A stretch of DNA of 45,291 bases from Curtobacterium sp. PhB115 (GCF_003752025.1 NZ_RJKR01000001.1:1-45291); one strand, 5' to 3'; shown: positions 1 to 8,543, counted from the first letter of the stretch. The notes: a model not told the origin generated them from the letters alone. Numbers and translations are program-made.

Positions 1-110
1 CACCTCCCGCCCCCCCCGCGCGCCCCCCCCCCCCCCCCCCCCGGGCGCCGCGCCCCCCCCCCCCCCCCCCCCCCCCGGGGGGGGGGGGGCCCCCGCGCCC
101 CCCCCGCCTC
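1..110. other. C/G homopolymer block at left edge
   Basis: This stretch is almost pure C and G: a run of 20 C at 23-42, 24 C at 53-76, 13 G at 77-89, and C-rich filler around them. Nothing else in the window looks like it, even though the whole window is GC-rich. It lies at the very edge, so I read it as a sequencing or contig-end artefact. A true GC-rich repeat cannot be excluded from sequence alone. Confidence 0.7.
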
Positions 111-158
111 CAGTGTCCGTACTGGTCGCGTGCAGAGCACGCCTGGCACCATGGCGGG

Positions 159-1670
159 ATGGCCGAGCAACACTTCCCCGGCGTCCCCAAGCCGGGGCGT
201 CCCCCTCGGCCCCGACGGCGCAGCCTGGCGCAGCACGATCTCCGTGACGCACGTGCGCGCCTGCGCGGCACGATCTACGAACACGTCGAACCGGACGCCC
301 GCGGGCGTGACCAGTACTCAGCCACCCAGATCGTCGACTTCTGCCTCGACCTGGCCGAGGTGATGCTGGCCTCCGGCGCCGACACCCGCAGTGTCGAGAC
401 GGCCGTCGTCGCGGTGTCGACGAAGTGGAACCTGGCCCCGCTCGACCTCGACTTCTCCGGCAGCTCCGTGACGATCCAGTACGCGCCGGCCGACACCCCG
501 CCGCTCGTGAAGTTCCGCACCGTGCGCTCCGACGGCTCCGACCTCGACCGGCTGGCTCGCGCGAACCACATCGTCGACGACCTGATCCACGACCAGCGGG
601 ACATGACCTCCGGCGTGAGCGCCCTCGTCGCCGTGCTCCGGATGCCGCCGCGGTGGCCCATGTGGCTCTCCGACATCGGCCTGTCGGTCCTCGGGATCTC
701 GATCGCGATGCAGGCAGGCGGAGGGTGGCGAGCCGGACTCGGAGCCTTCGTGCTCATGCTCGGCATCATCGTGTCCGGGCGCTGGCTGACCGGCCGTGGC
801 TACCCGCAGTTCTTCGTCTCGGGCGCGCAGGGTGCCGTCGCGTCGGCGCTCGGCACGCTCGCGATCTGGGCGGACGTGCTCGACCCCGGGGGCGCGGCGA
901 CGATGGTCGCTGCCCTCGTGGTGCTCCTGTTGCCGCACCCGTCGCTCGTCACGTGGGCGCAGGACGCGATCTCCGGGTTCCGGGCGATGGCCGTCGCGCG
1001 GGCCTTCTACATCGGCCTGATCATCGCGGCGATCGTGGTCGGGGTGCCTGCGGGCATCGCGGTCACGCACTGGCTCTCGATCGAGGTCGATCCGTCCGGC
1101 ATCGTCACACGGACCCTGCCGCTCTGGGCGTCGCTGGCGCTCACCGTCGTGTCGGCCGGGGCGAACTGCTTCGTGCAGCAGGCGAGCGCCCGCGTGATCC
1201 CGGTCGCCGTGGTCTTCTCGGTGGCGGCCGGGGCCGCGCTGTGGGGGCTGCGACAGCTCGGCATCCCGCTCCTCGGAGCGACGTTCCTGGCGGCGGTGCT
1301 GCTCGGCGTGCTGTCGACCTACGCCGCGGTGCGGATGCGGACGGCGGTGGCGGCGATCGCGGTGCCGGCGTTCTGCGGGGCACTGCTCCCCGGCGTCGCG
1401 GTGTCGAACGCGCTGCTGAACTTCATGTCGGGATCGTCGAGCGCGGCCCTCGACTTCGTCGCCGCGGTGTCCGTCGCGCTCGGGATCGGCGCGGGACTCG
1501 TGCTCGGTGGGCTGTTCGCGACACCAGGTGCCCGCCGTGCGCTCCGGCGGTCGCGTCGGGTCGTCGTGCACTCGGTCCACAACGACACGACGGCGCTGCG
1601 GGTCATCCGGGACACCGGGTACGACCCCGGCAACGGCTCGGTGCCGCGCGGGTCACGCTCCGGCGCCTGA
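159..1670 (+). CDS. ThrE-family threonine/serine exporter-like membrane protein
   Basis: A 503-residue protein that matches the two-part ThrE exporter architecture known from Corynebacterium threonine export. The soluble N-terminal part (about residues 50-150) holds the ThrE helix with FCLDLAEVMLASGADTRSVE. From about residue 165 to 460 there are roughly ten hydrophobic helices in two blocks, with a break near residue 310, as expected for the ThrE plus ThrE_2 domains. A basic, non-membrane tail follows. It probably exports small amino acids across the plasma membrane; the substrate is inferred from the family. The ATG start is not certain: the frame stays open upstream as far as about 114, into the homopolymer block, so the real start could be missing. 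It is convergent with the TetR gene, 17 bases away. Confidence 0.85.
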   Translation: MAEQHFPGVPKPGRPPRPRRRSLAQHDLRDARARLRGTIYEHVEPDARGRDQYSATQIVDFCLDLAEVMLASGADTRSVETAVVAVSTKWNLAPLDLDFSGSSVTIQYAPADTPPLVKFRTVRSDGSDLDRLARANHIVDDLIHDQRDMTSGVSALVAVLRMPPRWPMWLSDIGLSVLGISIAMQAGGGWRAGLGAFVLMLGIIVSGRWLTGRGYPQFFVSGAQGAVASALGTLAIWADVLDPGGAATMVAALVVLLLPHPSLVTWAQDAISGFRAMAVARAFYIGLIIAAIVVGVPAGIAVTHWLSIEVDPSGIVTRTLPLWASLALTVVSAGANCFVQQASARVIPVAVVFSVAAGAALWGLRQLGIPLLGATFLAAVLLGVLSTYAAVRMRTAVAAIAVPAFCGALLPGVAVSNALLNFMSGSSSAALDFVAAVSVALGIGAGLVLGGLFATPGARRALRRSRRVVVHSVHNDTTALRVIRDTGYDPGNGSVPRGSRSGA

Positions 1671-1687
1671 GCAGCAGCGCGCTCGGG

Positions 1688-2371
1688 TCAGATGTCCCAG
1701 CTGCCGTCGTCGCCGTCACCCCAGGTCGCGTGGCGACGGGCGGCCTGCGGCTCGTAGCGCTCCATCCAGCCGCGCTCGAGTCGCGCGACGGCCCGGTCGA
1801 ACGCCGGGACGAGGTCGAGGTCCGAGCGCAGGAGCGCCTGCAGCTGCAGGCCCTCGTACAGCGCGATGAGCTGCTCGGCCCCGCGGCGGGGCTCCATCGT
1901 GTGCGGCGCCCGGCCGACGGCGACGTCGTGCTCGAGGCCGCGCTTCACCTGTGCGTAGAAGAGCTGGTAGCGCGACCGGAGGTACGGCGCGATCGGGTGC
2001 GCCGGGTTGCCGGCGACGGAGAGCAGGGCGACGAGGAGGCGCATCAGCGCGGGGTCCTCGGCGTTCGAGGCGACGATCGCGCGGAGCAGCTCCACGGTCG
2101 AGCCGTCGCCGACCTCGCGGGTGACCTCGTCCATCCGGCCGCCGTTCCAGCGGTCGACGGCAGCGAGGACGAGTCCGTCCCAGGACGGGAAGTGCTGCTC
2201 GAGCTCCTCGACGGAGATGCCGATCCGCTCGGCCACGTGCACGGCGCGTGCCTCGTGGAACGGGACGTCCCGGAGCAGGTCGACGGTGGCGCCGACGATC
2301 ATGATGCGGAGGTGCAGTGTCGCCGCCGCGGCCGCTGCGGCCTGCGTGTCGGCGCTGGTGTGTTCGAGCAT
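1688..2371 (-). CDS. TetR-family transcriptional regulator
   Basis: A 227-residue protein with an N-terminal helix-turn-helix of TetR type (about residues 20-65: AAATLHLRIMIVGATVDL, then HVAERIGISVEELEQHFPSW) and a helical C-terminal ligand and dimer domain. I chose the ATG at 2371 because GGAGGG lies 4 bases upstream; an in-frame ATG 20 codons earlier has no such site. The divergent neighbour at 2538 is an orphan small gene. The region between them holds a 14-bp palindrome (2409-2422) that could be its operator. Ligand and targets are unknown. Confidence 0.8.
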   Translation of the reverse strand: MLEHTSADTQAAAAAAATLHLRIMIVGATVDLLRDVPFHEARAVHVAERIGISVEELEQHFPSWDGLVLAAVDRWNGGRMDEVTREVGDGSTVELLRAIVASNAEDPALMRLLVALLSVAGNPAHPIAPYLRSRYQLFYAQVKRGLEHDVAVGRAPHTMEPRRGAEQLIALYEGLQLQALLRSDLDLVPAFDRAVARLERGWMERYEPQAARRHATWGDGDDGSWDI

Positions 2372-2408
2372 CGTGCCCTCCGTCGTCCCGGACGTCCTGT
2401 CCGTGTCA

Positions 2409-2422
2409 CCCCGATCTCGGGG
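2409..2422. promoter_or_regulatory. Palindrome upstream of TetR gene, possible operator
   Basis: CCCCGA-TC-TCGGGG is a perfect inverted repeat with a 2-base centre. It lies 38 bases before the chosen TetR start, in the divergent region 2372-2537. TetR proteins usually bind such palindromes near their own promoter. In GC-rich DNA a 12-base match can arise by chance, so this is only a candidate. Confidence 0.3.
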
Positions 2423-2537
2423 CATGTCCATCCAAACGCAGAACGGGGGCCACCAGAATCCCCGGTCCGGGTGTCGGCATCAAGGGGGACACGGCCTTCC
2501 CCAGCGCGTTCGCGGGGATCCGTGTGACGATGCCGGG

Positions 2538-2861
2538 ATGACCCCGAACGACCCCACCGCGCAGGGACTCGCGACCATGGCATCCGCCGGCTTCGAGTTC
2601 GGCGGCGACACCGACCAGGTGGCCCACGACGTCCGCACGATGTGGGAGCAACTCGGGCGACCGGTGGGCGCCTTCGACGCGGCCGCCCGAGCGATCGCCG
2701 TGCTGCCCCAGCGTCCGGAGGTCCCGATCGCGGACCAAGCCCGTCGCCACGAGTTCGAACGGGCGATCGGCATCAACCCGGTCGAGGTCGAGCTCGCCGC
2801 GGCGCTGTCCGCGCGGGAGCTGCTCGAGCGGATGGCCCGGATGTGCAATGCCCCCTGCTGA
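2538..2861 (+). CDS. Hypothetical protein (107 residues)
   Basis: A small acidic protein with no signal peptide, no membrane segment and no domain I recognise. It looks helical, with segments DQVAHDVRTMWEQLGRP, FDAAARAIAVLP and ELAAALSARELLERMARM. The ATG at 2538 is favoured because the hexamer GACGAT (2526-2531) ends 6 bases before it, the spacing seen at many leaderless genes in this window. Longer in-frame extensions upstream would run over the TetR promoter region. It is convergent with the SDR gene at 2977; a 50-bp perfect palindrome separates them. Confidence 0.6.
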   Translation: MTPNDPTAQGLATMASAGFEFGGDTDQVAHDVRTMWEQLGRPVGAFDAAARAIAVLPQRPEVPIADQARRHEFERAIGINPVEVELAAALSARELLERMARMCNAPC

Positions 2862-2914
2862 TCGCCGCCACGCGTCCACGCTGACGCGGGCGCGGCCCGC
2901 GGACGCAACCCACG

Positions 2915-2964
2915 GACGCAACGGGAGGCGCGGTGCCAGCTGGCACCGCGCCTCCCGTTGCGTC
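2915..2964. terminator. Perfect 50-bp palindrome, bidirectional terminator
   Basis: The two 25-base arms 2915-2939 and 2940-2964 are perfectly complementary with no spacer, centred on GGTGCCAGCTGGCACC. It lies in the 115-bp gap between the convergent genes 2538-2861 and 2977-3876, where a terminator for both is expected. There is no T tract. The core GGGAGGC resembles the hairpins at 11752 and 38545. Confidence 0.75.
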
Positions 2965-2976
2965 GTCTGGTGCGCG

Positions 2977-3876
2977 CTACGGCGTCGGCATCCCGCCGTC
3001 GACGTGCAGCGTCTCGCCGACCACGTAGGACGACTCACCGCTCGCCAGGAAGACGTAGGCCGGCGCGAGCTCGGCCGGCTGACCCCAGCGGCCGAGGTAG
3101 GTCTGCTCGCCCGCAGACGGCAGCGCCTCGGGCGGCTGGCCACCGGCCGGCTGCAGCGGCGTCCAGATCGGACCGGGCGCCACGGCGTTGACGCGGATGC
3201 CCTTCGGTGCGAGCTGCGCCGCGAGGCCCTTGGCCAGGTTGTTCACGGTCGCCTTCGTGGCCGCGTAGTGCACGAGGTGCGGTGACGGCGCGTACGCCTG
3301 GATCGACGTCGTGTTGATGATCGTGGAGCCCGGCTGCAGGTGCGGCACCGCGGCCTTCGTGATCCGGAAGGTCGCGTAGGCGTTCGTCTTGAAGGTCTCG
3401 TCGAACTCCTCGTCGGAGATCTTCGTGATGTCGTCGACGTTCTGCTGCTTGCCCGCGTTGTTCACGAGGATGTCGAGTCCGCCGAGCTGCTCGACGGCGT
3501 CCGCCACGAGCTGCTCGCAGACCTCGAGCGAGGTGATGTCGCCCGGGAGCGCGACGGCCTTGCGACCGGCGGCCTCGATGAGCCCGACGATGCGGTCGGC
3601 GTCCTCCTGCTCCTCGGGCAGGTATGAGATCGCGACGTCGGCGCCCTCGCGGGCGTAGGCGATCGCCACGGCGGCGCCGATACCGGAGTCGCCACCGGTG
3701 ATGAGCGCCTTCCGGCCCTCGAGTCGGCCGGAGCCGCGGTACGTGTCCTCGCCGTGGTCGGCGGGCACGTTCTCCGCCATCTCCTGGTCGGTGCCGGCGC
3801 CCTCGAGGTACTGCTCGTCGGGCTTCTTGTCGGCGTACATCTCGGTCGGGTCCTGCATCGTGTACTGGTCCGTCAT
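2977..3876 (-). CDS. SDR-family oxidoreductase (YghA/YhdF type)
   Basis: A 299-residue short-chain dehydrogenase with a long N-terminal extension (about 50 residues, acidic, starting MTDQYTMQDPTEMYADKKPD), typical of the stress-related YghA/YhdF subgroup. Cofactor motif TGGDSGIG lies near residue 60, NNAG near 140 and the catalytic Ser/Tyr/Lys set in TTSIQ and YAATK. Near the end, AVAPGPIWTPLQP is also typical. The subgroup probably oxidises or reduces small carbonyls or sugars with NAD(P); the substrate is unknown. The ATG at 3876 is supported by TACCGT (3884-3889, reverse strand) ending 7 bases upstream. A paralogue of the same subgroup is cut by the right edge of the window (44860 onward). 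Confidence 0.9.
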   Translation of the reverse strand: MTDQYTMQDPTEMYADKKPDEQYLEGAGTDQEMAENVPADHGEDTYRGSGRLEGRKALITGGDSGIGAAVAIAYAREGADVAISYLPEEQEDADRIVGLIEAAGRKAVALPGDITSLEVCEQLVADAVEQLGGLDILVNNAGKQQNVDDITKISDEEFDETFKTNAYATFRITKAAVPHLQPGSTIINTTSIQAYAPSPHLVHYAATKATVNNLAKGLAAQLAPKGIRVNAVAPGPIWTPLQPAGGQPPEALPSAGEQTYLGRWGQPAELAPAYVFLASGESSYVVGETLHVDGGMPTP

Positions 3877-3883
3877 GGGTGTC

Positions 3884-3889
3884 ACGGTA
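3884..3889 (-). promoter_or_regulatory. -10 hexamer of leaderless SDR gene
   Basis: TACCGT on the minus strand ends 7 bases before the ATG at 3876, so transcription should begin at or next to the start codon. No ribosome binding site is present. Confidence 0.5.
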
Positions 3890-4002
3890 CGCATCCGTCG
3901 AGCAACGCCCGTCCAGGAGCCTGTCCCCCGGAGAAGGTCACGGTCCGGTGACGGGCAGGACCCGATTCGGTAACACCCGTCGTTCTTCGCGGACCGGGGC
4001 CG

Positions 4003-4008
4003 TACCGT
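4003..4008 (+). promoter_or_regulatory. -10 hexamer of leaderless secreted-protein gene
   Basis: TACCGT ends 6 bases before the GTG at 4015. There is no Shine-Dalgarno sequence. This supports GTG as the start. Confidence 0.5.
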
Positions 4009-4014
4009 CGAACG

Positions 4015-4776
4015 GTGACCCCTCGGACCCTGCTGGCGCTCAGCGCTGCCGTGCTGGCCTTCTCGGCCGGCGCACTCGCGTTCGACGGCTCCGTGGGCAC
4101 TGGCTCGGGAACCGCCGTCGCGGCCGAGGCGACGCACGACTCCGCACGGGTGCATGTCTCCAACGCCAAGCTCCGCCGCGTCGACTCGATCGAGCTCGAC
4201 GCCGAGTCCCTGGTGCTGCGCAACGGGCGGAAGACCGTCGTGGAGTCCTCGATGCGCGACTCCGGCCTCACCGTCGGGCTGCTTGACCGGCTGCTCGGTA
4301 CGCCGTCCCGCACCCAGACCGCCGAGGGCGACGGTGGCGCCTGCTTCCCCGCCGGCACCACGTACACGTGGGGCGGGGCGATCCGTGTCGCAGCGCTGAG
4401 CACCGACGCGCGGGCGGGCAACGCCGTCGAGATCCGGGTCCTCCGTGACCAGGTGCGCAGCCGCACCGGCAAGCAGATCGAGCTCACCGGACCGGACGGC
4501 GTGCAGGTCGGCGACGACATCGCGGACGAGATCGCCGACGCGTCACCGGCCGAGCGCGTCTCGTTCGGCTCGGCCGACTCGCGCGCATGGCAGCTGCTGC
4601 TCGAGACCGGGTGGGCACCCGGCGACGAGTCCGACGACGACCCCGACGACGACGCTGGCGACTCCGACGGCGGCTCCGCCCGGTCGGGGACGAACGGGGT
4701 GTCGGCTCTGACGAACGAGACGACGGTCACGGTGCTCGGGTCACCGATGCCCGTGCACGCCGAGCGGACCTGCTGA
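4015..4776 (+). CDS. Secreted hypothetical protein
   Basis: A 253-residue protein starting with GTG. The first 25 residues form a Sec signal peptide (MTPRTLLALSAAVLAFSAGA). The mature part is mostly polar beta-type sequence without a recognised domain. It carries a strongly acidic low-complexity stretch near residues 205-220 (DESDDDPDDDAGDSD) and only two cysteines, one near residue 110 and one as the last residue, which could form a disulphide. There is no C-terminal membrane anchor or sortase signal, so it is likely released or bound to the wall. It is divergent from the SDR at 2977-3876 and convergent with the EEP gene 6 bases away. Function unknown. Confidence 0.7.
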   Translation: MTPRTLLALSAAVLAFSAGALAFDGSVGTGSGTAVAAEATHDSARVHVSNAKLRRVDSIELDAESLVLRNGRKTVVESSMRDSGLTVGLLDRLLGTPSRTQTAEGDGGACFPAGTTYTWGGAIRVAALSTDARAGNAVEIRVLRDQVRSRTGKQIELTGPDGVQVGDDIADEIADASPAERVSFGSADSRAWQLLLETGWAPGDESDDDPDDDAGDSDGGSARSGTNGVSALTNETTVTVLGSPMPVHAERTC

Positions 4777-4782
4777 CGCGCC

Positions 4783-5565
4783 TCAGATGCGCAGGGTGGC
4801 GACGACCGGGAAGTGGTCGCTCGCGAACCACGTCTCCGGGCCGTCGTGGTCGATCACGACGCGGTCCACACCGCTGATCCCCCGCGTGAGCACCCAGTCG
4901 ATGCGCTCCCTGCTGTCCACCGGCGGCTCCCAGTCGTTGAACGTCGCGGTCCGGTCGTCCGGGTCCCCGGCGACGACCCACGCGTCGCTGAACCCGGCCT
5001 CGGCGAACACCCGCGATGCGGTGCCCGTACCGGCGGGCTCGTTGCAGTCACCGGCGAAGACCACCGGGCCGGTGTCCCCGGCGAGGCGTTCGACGATGAG
5101 CGCCGCGCTCTTGCCACGGACCTCGTCGCCGTGCGCGCCGAGCTCGTGGTCCAGGTGCGTCGTGACGACCGTGAACGCCGCTCCCTCGGCGTCGAGGAAC
5201 CTGGCGTGGTTCGCGATGCGCGGGTACAGGCTCTCCCAGGTGTTCGAGACGGGCTCGTCCGGGGTGTCGGACAACCAGAACGATCCCTCGTCGGCCGGGC
5301 GGAACCGGTCACGCCGGTAGAACACCGCGGCGTACTCGCCCGCCGTGCCGCCCTCGCGCCCCTGCCCGAGGTCGGCGTGGCCGGGCAGTCCGGCGCGCAG
5401 GTCGTCCATCTGGTGTGCGAAGGCCTCCTGCACGCAGAGCAGGTCCGGGTCGTGCCGACGGATGACGTCGAGGACGACCGGGAGTCGTGCCGGCCAGTCG
5501 TGCGCCGGATCGGGGTTCTTGATGTTGTAGGTCATCAGGGTGATCGGGCGCTCAGCGGTGCTCAC
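4783..5565 (-). CDS. Endonuclease/exonuclease/phosphatase (EEP) family hydrolase
   Basis: A 260-residue single-domain EEP protein. All core motifs are visible in order: LMTYNIKN near the start (Asn), LLCVQEAF (metal-binding Glu), VVTTHLDHE (His), VFAGDCNE (Asp and Asn), ERIDWVL (Asp) and SDHFPV (catalytic Asp-His) at the end. There is no signal peptide, so it should act in the cytoplasm. The family includes nucleases, sphingomyelinase-like and phosphoinositide phosphatases; members of this size in actinobacteria are mostly uncharacterised metal-dependent phosphoesterases. The GTG start at 5565 is supported by TAGGTT 6 bases upstream. It lies 35 bases downstream-to-upstream of the LCP gene in the same direction but seems to have its own promoter. 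Confidence 0.85.
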   Translation of the reverse strand: MSTAERPITLMTYNIKNPDPAHDWPARLPVVLDVIRRHDPDLLCVQEAFAHQMDDLRAGLPGHADLGQGREGGTAGEYAAVFYRRDRFRPADEGSFWLSDTPDEPVSNTWESLYPRIANHARFLDAEGAAFTVVTTHLDHELGAHGDEVRGKSAALIVERLAGDTGPVVFAGDCNEPAGTGTASRVFAEAGFSDAWVVAGDPDDRTATFNDWEPPVDSRERIDWVLTRGISGVDRVVIDHDGPETWFASDHFPVVATLRI

Positions 5566-5571
5566 CCCACG

Positions 5572-5577
5572 AACCTA
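5572..5577 (-). promoter_or_regulatory. -10 hexamer of leaderless EEP gene
   Basis: TAGGTT on the minus strand ends 6 bases before the GTG start at 5565, the spacing expected for a leaderless transcript. Confidence 0.5.
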
Positions 5578-5600
5578 CCGACCCGTTCCCCCGCCGGTCC

Positions 5601-7112
5601 TCAGTTGATGCAGGTGCCCTCGGTGCCGTAGTTGTGCACGTCGGTCGACTTCGCCGTCGGCTCCTTGGTGGCCTGCTTGCTCGGCTTCGAACCGGAACCG
5701 GACGAGCCGGAGCCCGAGCCGCTCGCGGGCGTCGACGCTGCGGCGCTCGGCTGGGTCGCGGCCTTGGCGGTCTTGCCGTCGGTGCCGAGCACGAGCGTCA
5801 CACCGGAGACCGCGCTCGTCCGGACCGCGACGGCCCCGGGCACGGCGGCGGCGATCGCCTTCGCCTGCGACTCCTGGCCCGCCGGGTACTGGACCTGGGT
5901 GACCTTCGTCGTCTCGGAGGAACCGGCGGGTGCGACCTGGAACCCACGGCTCGTCAGGACCTGACCGGCCGTGGTGGCCGCCCCTTCGACGCCGCTGCCG
6001 TTCAGCACGGTCACCGAGGTGTTCGCCGGCTGGGCGCGACCGGCCTTCGCGTACGCCGCCGGTTCGCCGACCAGACCCTGGACGAAGGCGGGCAGCCCGA
6101 CGGTGTCGACCTCGACGATGGACAGCGCGGAGCCGTTCACGTAGATCGTCGGCGTGCCGAGGGTCGGGATCGTGGCGGACTGGATGTTCGCGGGTCGCAG
6201 GTTGCGCATCTGCGATGCGAGGTCCAGCAGGTTGGTGTCGGTCTGGATCGAGCCGCCGACCGCCTTGAGGATGTTGCCCATCTTCACCGGGTTGAGCAGC
6301 GTGCCCGCCGAGGTGACCTTCCGGGCCTCCTGCGACAGGAAGTACTGCTGGCGCACGTTGCGGTCGAGGTCGCCGTTCGGCAGGCCCTTGCGCTGGCGGA
6401 CGAAGGACAGCGCCTCCTTGGCGTTGAGCGTCGACTTCCCCGCGGGCAGGTCGACGCCGGAGTCCTTGTCCTGGGCAGCCTGGTTGAGGCAGACCTCGAC
6501 CGGGCCGAGCTCCTTGACCACCTGGTAGAAGCCGAGCAGCGAGACGCGGACGTAGTGGTCGATCTGCAGACCGCTGAGGTTCTCGATGGTCTTGATGAGC
6601 ATCTTCGCGCCACCGGTGTCGCCGCCGCCGTTGAGCGTGCCGTAGTAGAAGGCGCTGTTGAGCTTGCCCTTGCCGACGTCCGGGATGTCCACGTACGAGT
6701 CACGCGGGAACGAGATCATCGTCGCCTGCGAGCCGTCGGCGCTGATGTGCAGGACGATCATCGTGTCGGTGTTCGTCGCACCGCCGTCGGACGTCGTGCT
6801 GAGTTCCGCCATCTGCTCGGGGGTGGCGTTCTCCGGCCGGTGGTCGTCGCCGACGAGCAGGATGTTCTGCGCGGTGCCGTCGACGTCGTCCTTCACGTCC
6901 TTCTTGCCCGTGATCGCGTTGACGATCGTGACGCCGCCGGAGAACTGGTTGTAGGCGTAGGCCGCGTACCCGCCGCTCAGCAGGACGGCCATCGTGAGCA
7001 CGCCCGCGATCGCGGGGAAGACCACGCCCGCTCGTCGCTTCTGGCGCCCGTGGCGCGGCGTCTCGGTGCCGCGGCGCGCGGGCTCCGTCGTCTGCTCGGG
7101 TTCGTTGCTCAC
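5601..7112 (-). CDS. LCP-family cell-wall ligase with LytR_C domain
   Basis: A 503-residue type II membrane protein. A basic N-terminus (RHGRQKRRAG) is followed by one membrane helix (about residues 30-50). The LCP domain follows (about 75-270), with the NILLVGDDHRP entry, SFPRDSYVDIP (pyrophosphate-binding Arg and Asp) and SFVRQRKG. A LytR_C domain starts near 365 (SVTVLNGSGVEGAA), then a Ser/Gly-rich tail. LCP enzymes move lipid-linked polymers onto peptidoglycan outside the membrane. GTG at 7112 is chosen because TATGGT ends exactly 6 bases upstream; a TTG 13 codons earlier has no support. A second LCP gene lies at 15244. Confidence 0.9.
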   Translation of the reverse strand: MSNEPEQTTEPARRGTETPRHGRQKRRAGVVFPAIAGVLTMAVLLSGGYAAYAYNQFSGGVTIVNAITGKKDVKDDVDGTAQNILLVGDDHRPENATPEQMAELSTTSDGGATNTDTMIVLHISADGSQATMISFPRDSYVDIPDVGKGKLNSAFYYGTLNGGGDTGGAKMLIKTIENLSGLQIDHYVRVSLLGFYQVVKELGPVEVCLNQAAQDKDSGVDLPAGKSTLNAKEALSFVRQRKGLPNGDLDRNVRQQYFLSQEARKVTSAGTLLNPVKMGNILKAVGGSIQTDTNLLDLASQMRNLRPANIQSATIPTLGTPTIYVNGSALSIVEVDTVGLPAFVQGLVGEPAAYAKAGRAQPANTSVTVLNGSGVEGAATTAGQVLTSRGFQVAPAGSSETTKVTQVQYPAGQESQAKAIAAAVPGAVAVRTSAVSGVTLVLGTDGKTAKAATQPSAAASTPASGSGSGSSGSGSKPSKQATKEPTAKSTDVHNYGTEGTCIN

Positions 7113-7118
7113 CGGGAA

Positions 7119-7124
7119 ACCATA
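7119..7124 (-). promoter_or_regulatory. -10 hexamer of leaderless LCP gene
   Basis: TATGGT on the minus strand, 6 bases before the GTG at 7112. This decides the start codon of the LCP gene. Confidence 0.55.
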
Positions 7125-7190
7125 ACCGGCGTGTGCTCGGGGGACATGCAATGCGCCTGGAAGGTCACCGCATGCCCCCTGTCACCGCTC

Positions 7191-8543
7191 TCACTCCGCG
7201 ACGAGCCGCTGCTTGTTCGTCTCGCGTGCGCGGAGCACCGTCACACCGGTGATCGCCGCCGCCGCCATCACGTAGAACGCGGGGGCGAACGTGTTGCCGG
7301 TCGCCGTGATGAGCCACGTGGCGAAGTACGGCGTGATGCCGCCGAACAGTGCAACGCTGATGTTGTAGGCGATGCCCATCGAGCCGTACCGGATGGCCGT
7401 CGGGAACAGCTCGGCCATCGCCGCGCTCACGGCGCCGTCGAACGCCGCCATGAAGAGCCCGAGCAGCACCATCGCTCCGGCCGCCGCCCAGAAGTTGCCG
7501 GCGTCCATGAGCATGAGCGTCGGGTAGGTGAGCACCAGGAAGCCGCCGCAGCCGGCGAGCATGACGGGCTTCCGGCCGATCTTGTCCGACAGCAGTCCGA
7601 AGAAGGGCACGAGGCCGGCGATGACGATGAAGCCGATGACGACGACCCCGTACGACACGAGCGGCGAGTACCCCAGGTCGGCCTGCAGGTACGACGGCAT
7701 GAAGGTCTGCAGGATCCAGTGCCCGACCGCCTTGAGGACGACGAACCCGACGCAGAACAGCAGCGCCTTCCAGCCGGTGCGGAGCGAACGACGCAGCGGG
7801 TTCCGCGCGAGCTCGCCCTTCGCCTTGAGCGCCCGGAACTCGGGGGTGTCCTCGAGCTTCGACCGGAGGTACAGCCCGACCAGGCCGAGCGGCAGCGCGA
7901 TGAGGAAGAGCACGCGCCACCCCCACGACTGCAGGGCGTCGTCCCCGGCGAGCGCGGTGAACAGGAAGACGAGCCCGCCACCGACGATGAAGGCCGCGAA
8001 GCCGAACACGTCGATGAAGCTCGTCACGAAGCCGCGCCGGTTCGACGGTGCGTACTCCGCCAGCAGTGTCGTCGCACCGGCTCCCTCGCCGCCGGCCGCG
8101 AACCCCTGCACGAGGCGCACGACCACGAGCAGGATCGGGGCGAGCAGCCCGACGCTCTGGTACGTCGGCAGGATCCCCATCACCGCGGTCGCGCCGCTCG
8201 TGATGAGGATCACGGTGGCGAGCGTGGTCTTCCGGCCGACGCGGTCACCGAGTGATCCCCAGAAGAGGCCGCCGAGCGGGCGCATCACGAAGCCGGCGCC
8301 GAACACCGCGAACGCGGAGAGCAGCGCCACCTGGGGGTCGCCCTGCTTGAAGAAGTAGAGGGAGATGACCGTGGCGAGGGTGCCGTAGAGGCCGAAGTCG
8401 AACCACTCGACGAAGTGTCCGACGCCGGCGGCGACGATCACCTTCCGCATGCTCTGGCGGCGGGCGTCGTCGCCCAGTGCCGCGTGGACGTCGGGGGCGG
8501 TCGCGGCATCGGCGCTGCCGCGCGTCCGGGTTCCGTCGCTCAT
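7191..8543 (-). CDS. MHS-family MFS metabolite:H+ symporter
   Basis: A 450-residue major facilitator with twelve predicted helices. MHS-family signs are clear: the opening VGHFVEWFDFGLYG, the loop GSLGDRVGRKTTL near residue 95, LVQGFAAGGEGAGATTLLAEYAP near 150, LEDTPEFRAL near 235, and LSDKIGRKPVML in the second half. The family (ProP, KgtP, ShiA and others) imports organic acids or zwitterions with protons; this substrate cannot be told. The ATG at 8543 has GAGGT 6 bases upstream. It is divergent from the FAD oxidoreductase gene across a 108-bp region with a clear palindrome, and I infer that it imports that enzyme's substrate. Confidence 0.9.
   Translation of the reverse strand: MSDGTRTRGSADAATAPDVHAALGDDARRQSMRKVIVAAGVGHFVEWFDFGLYGTLATVISLYFFKQGDPQVALLSAFAVFGAGFVMRPLGGLFWGSLGDRVGRKTTLATVILITSGATAVMGILPTYQSVGLLAPILLVVVRLVQGFAAGGEGAGATTLLAEYAPSNRRGFVTSFIDVFGFAAFIVGGGLVFLFTALAGDDALQSWGWRVLFLIALPLGLVGLYLRSKLEDTPEFRALKAKGELARNPLRRSLRTGWKALLFCVGFVVLKAVGHWILQTFMPSYLQADLGYSPLVSYGVVVIGFIVIAGLVPFFGLLSDKIGRKPVMLAGCGGFLVLTYPTLMLMDAGNFWAAAGAMVLLGLFMAAFDGAVSAAMAELFPTAIRYGSMGIAYNISVALFGGITPYFATWLITATGNTFAPAFYVMAAAAITGVTVLRARETNKQRLVAE

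Noticed and set aside
318..1580. Long antisense frame (420 codons) within the ThrE-like gene
   Set aside because: Composition is almost only Arg, His, Asp, Gly and Glu, typical of a shadow frame in GC-rich DNA.
2372..2431. Longer TetR start at 2431
   Set aside because: The ATG at 2371 has a strong ribosome site (GGAGGG), and the extra 20 residues are low-complexity polar sequence outside the family's usual start.
7113..7151. TTG start of the LCP gene at 7151
   Set aside because: The -10 hexamer at 7119-7124 lies between TTG and GTG, so an mRNA from it would not include the TTG.
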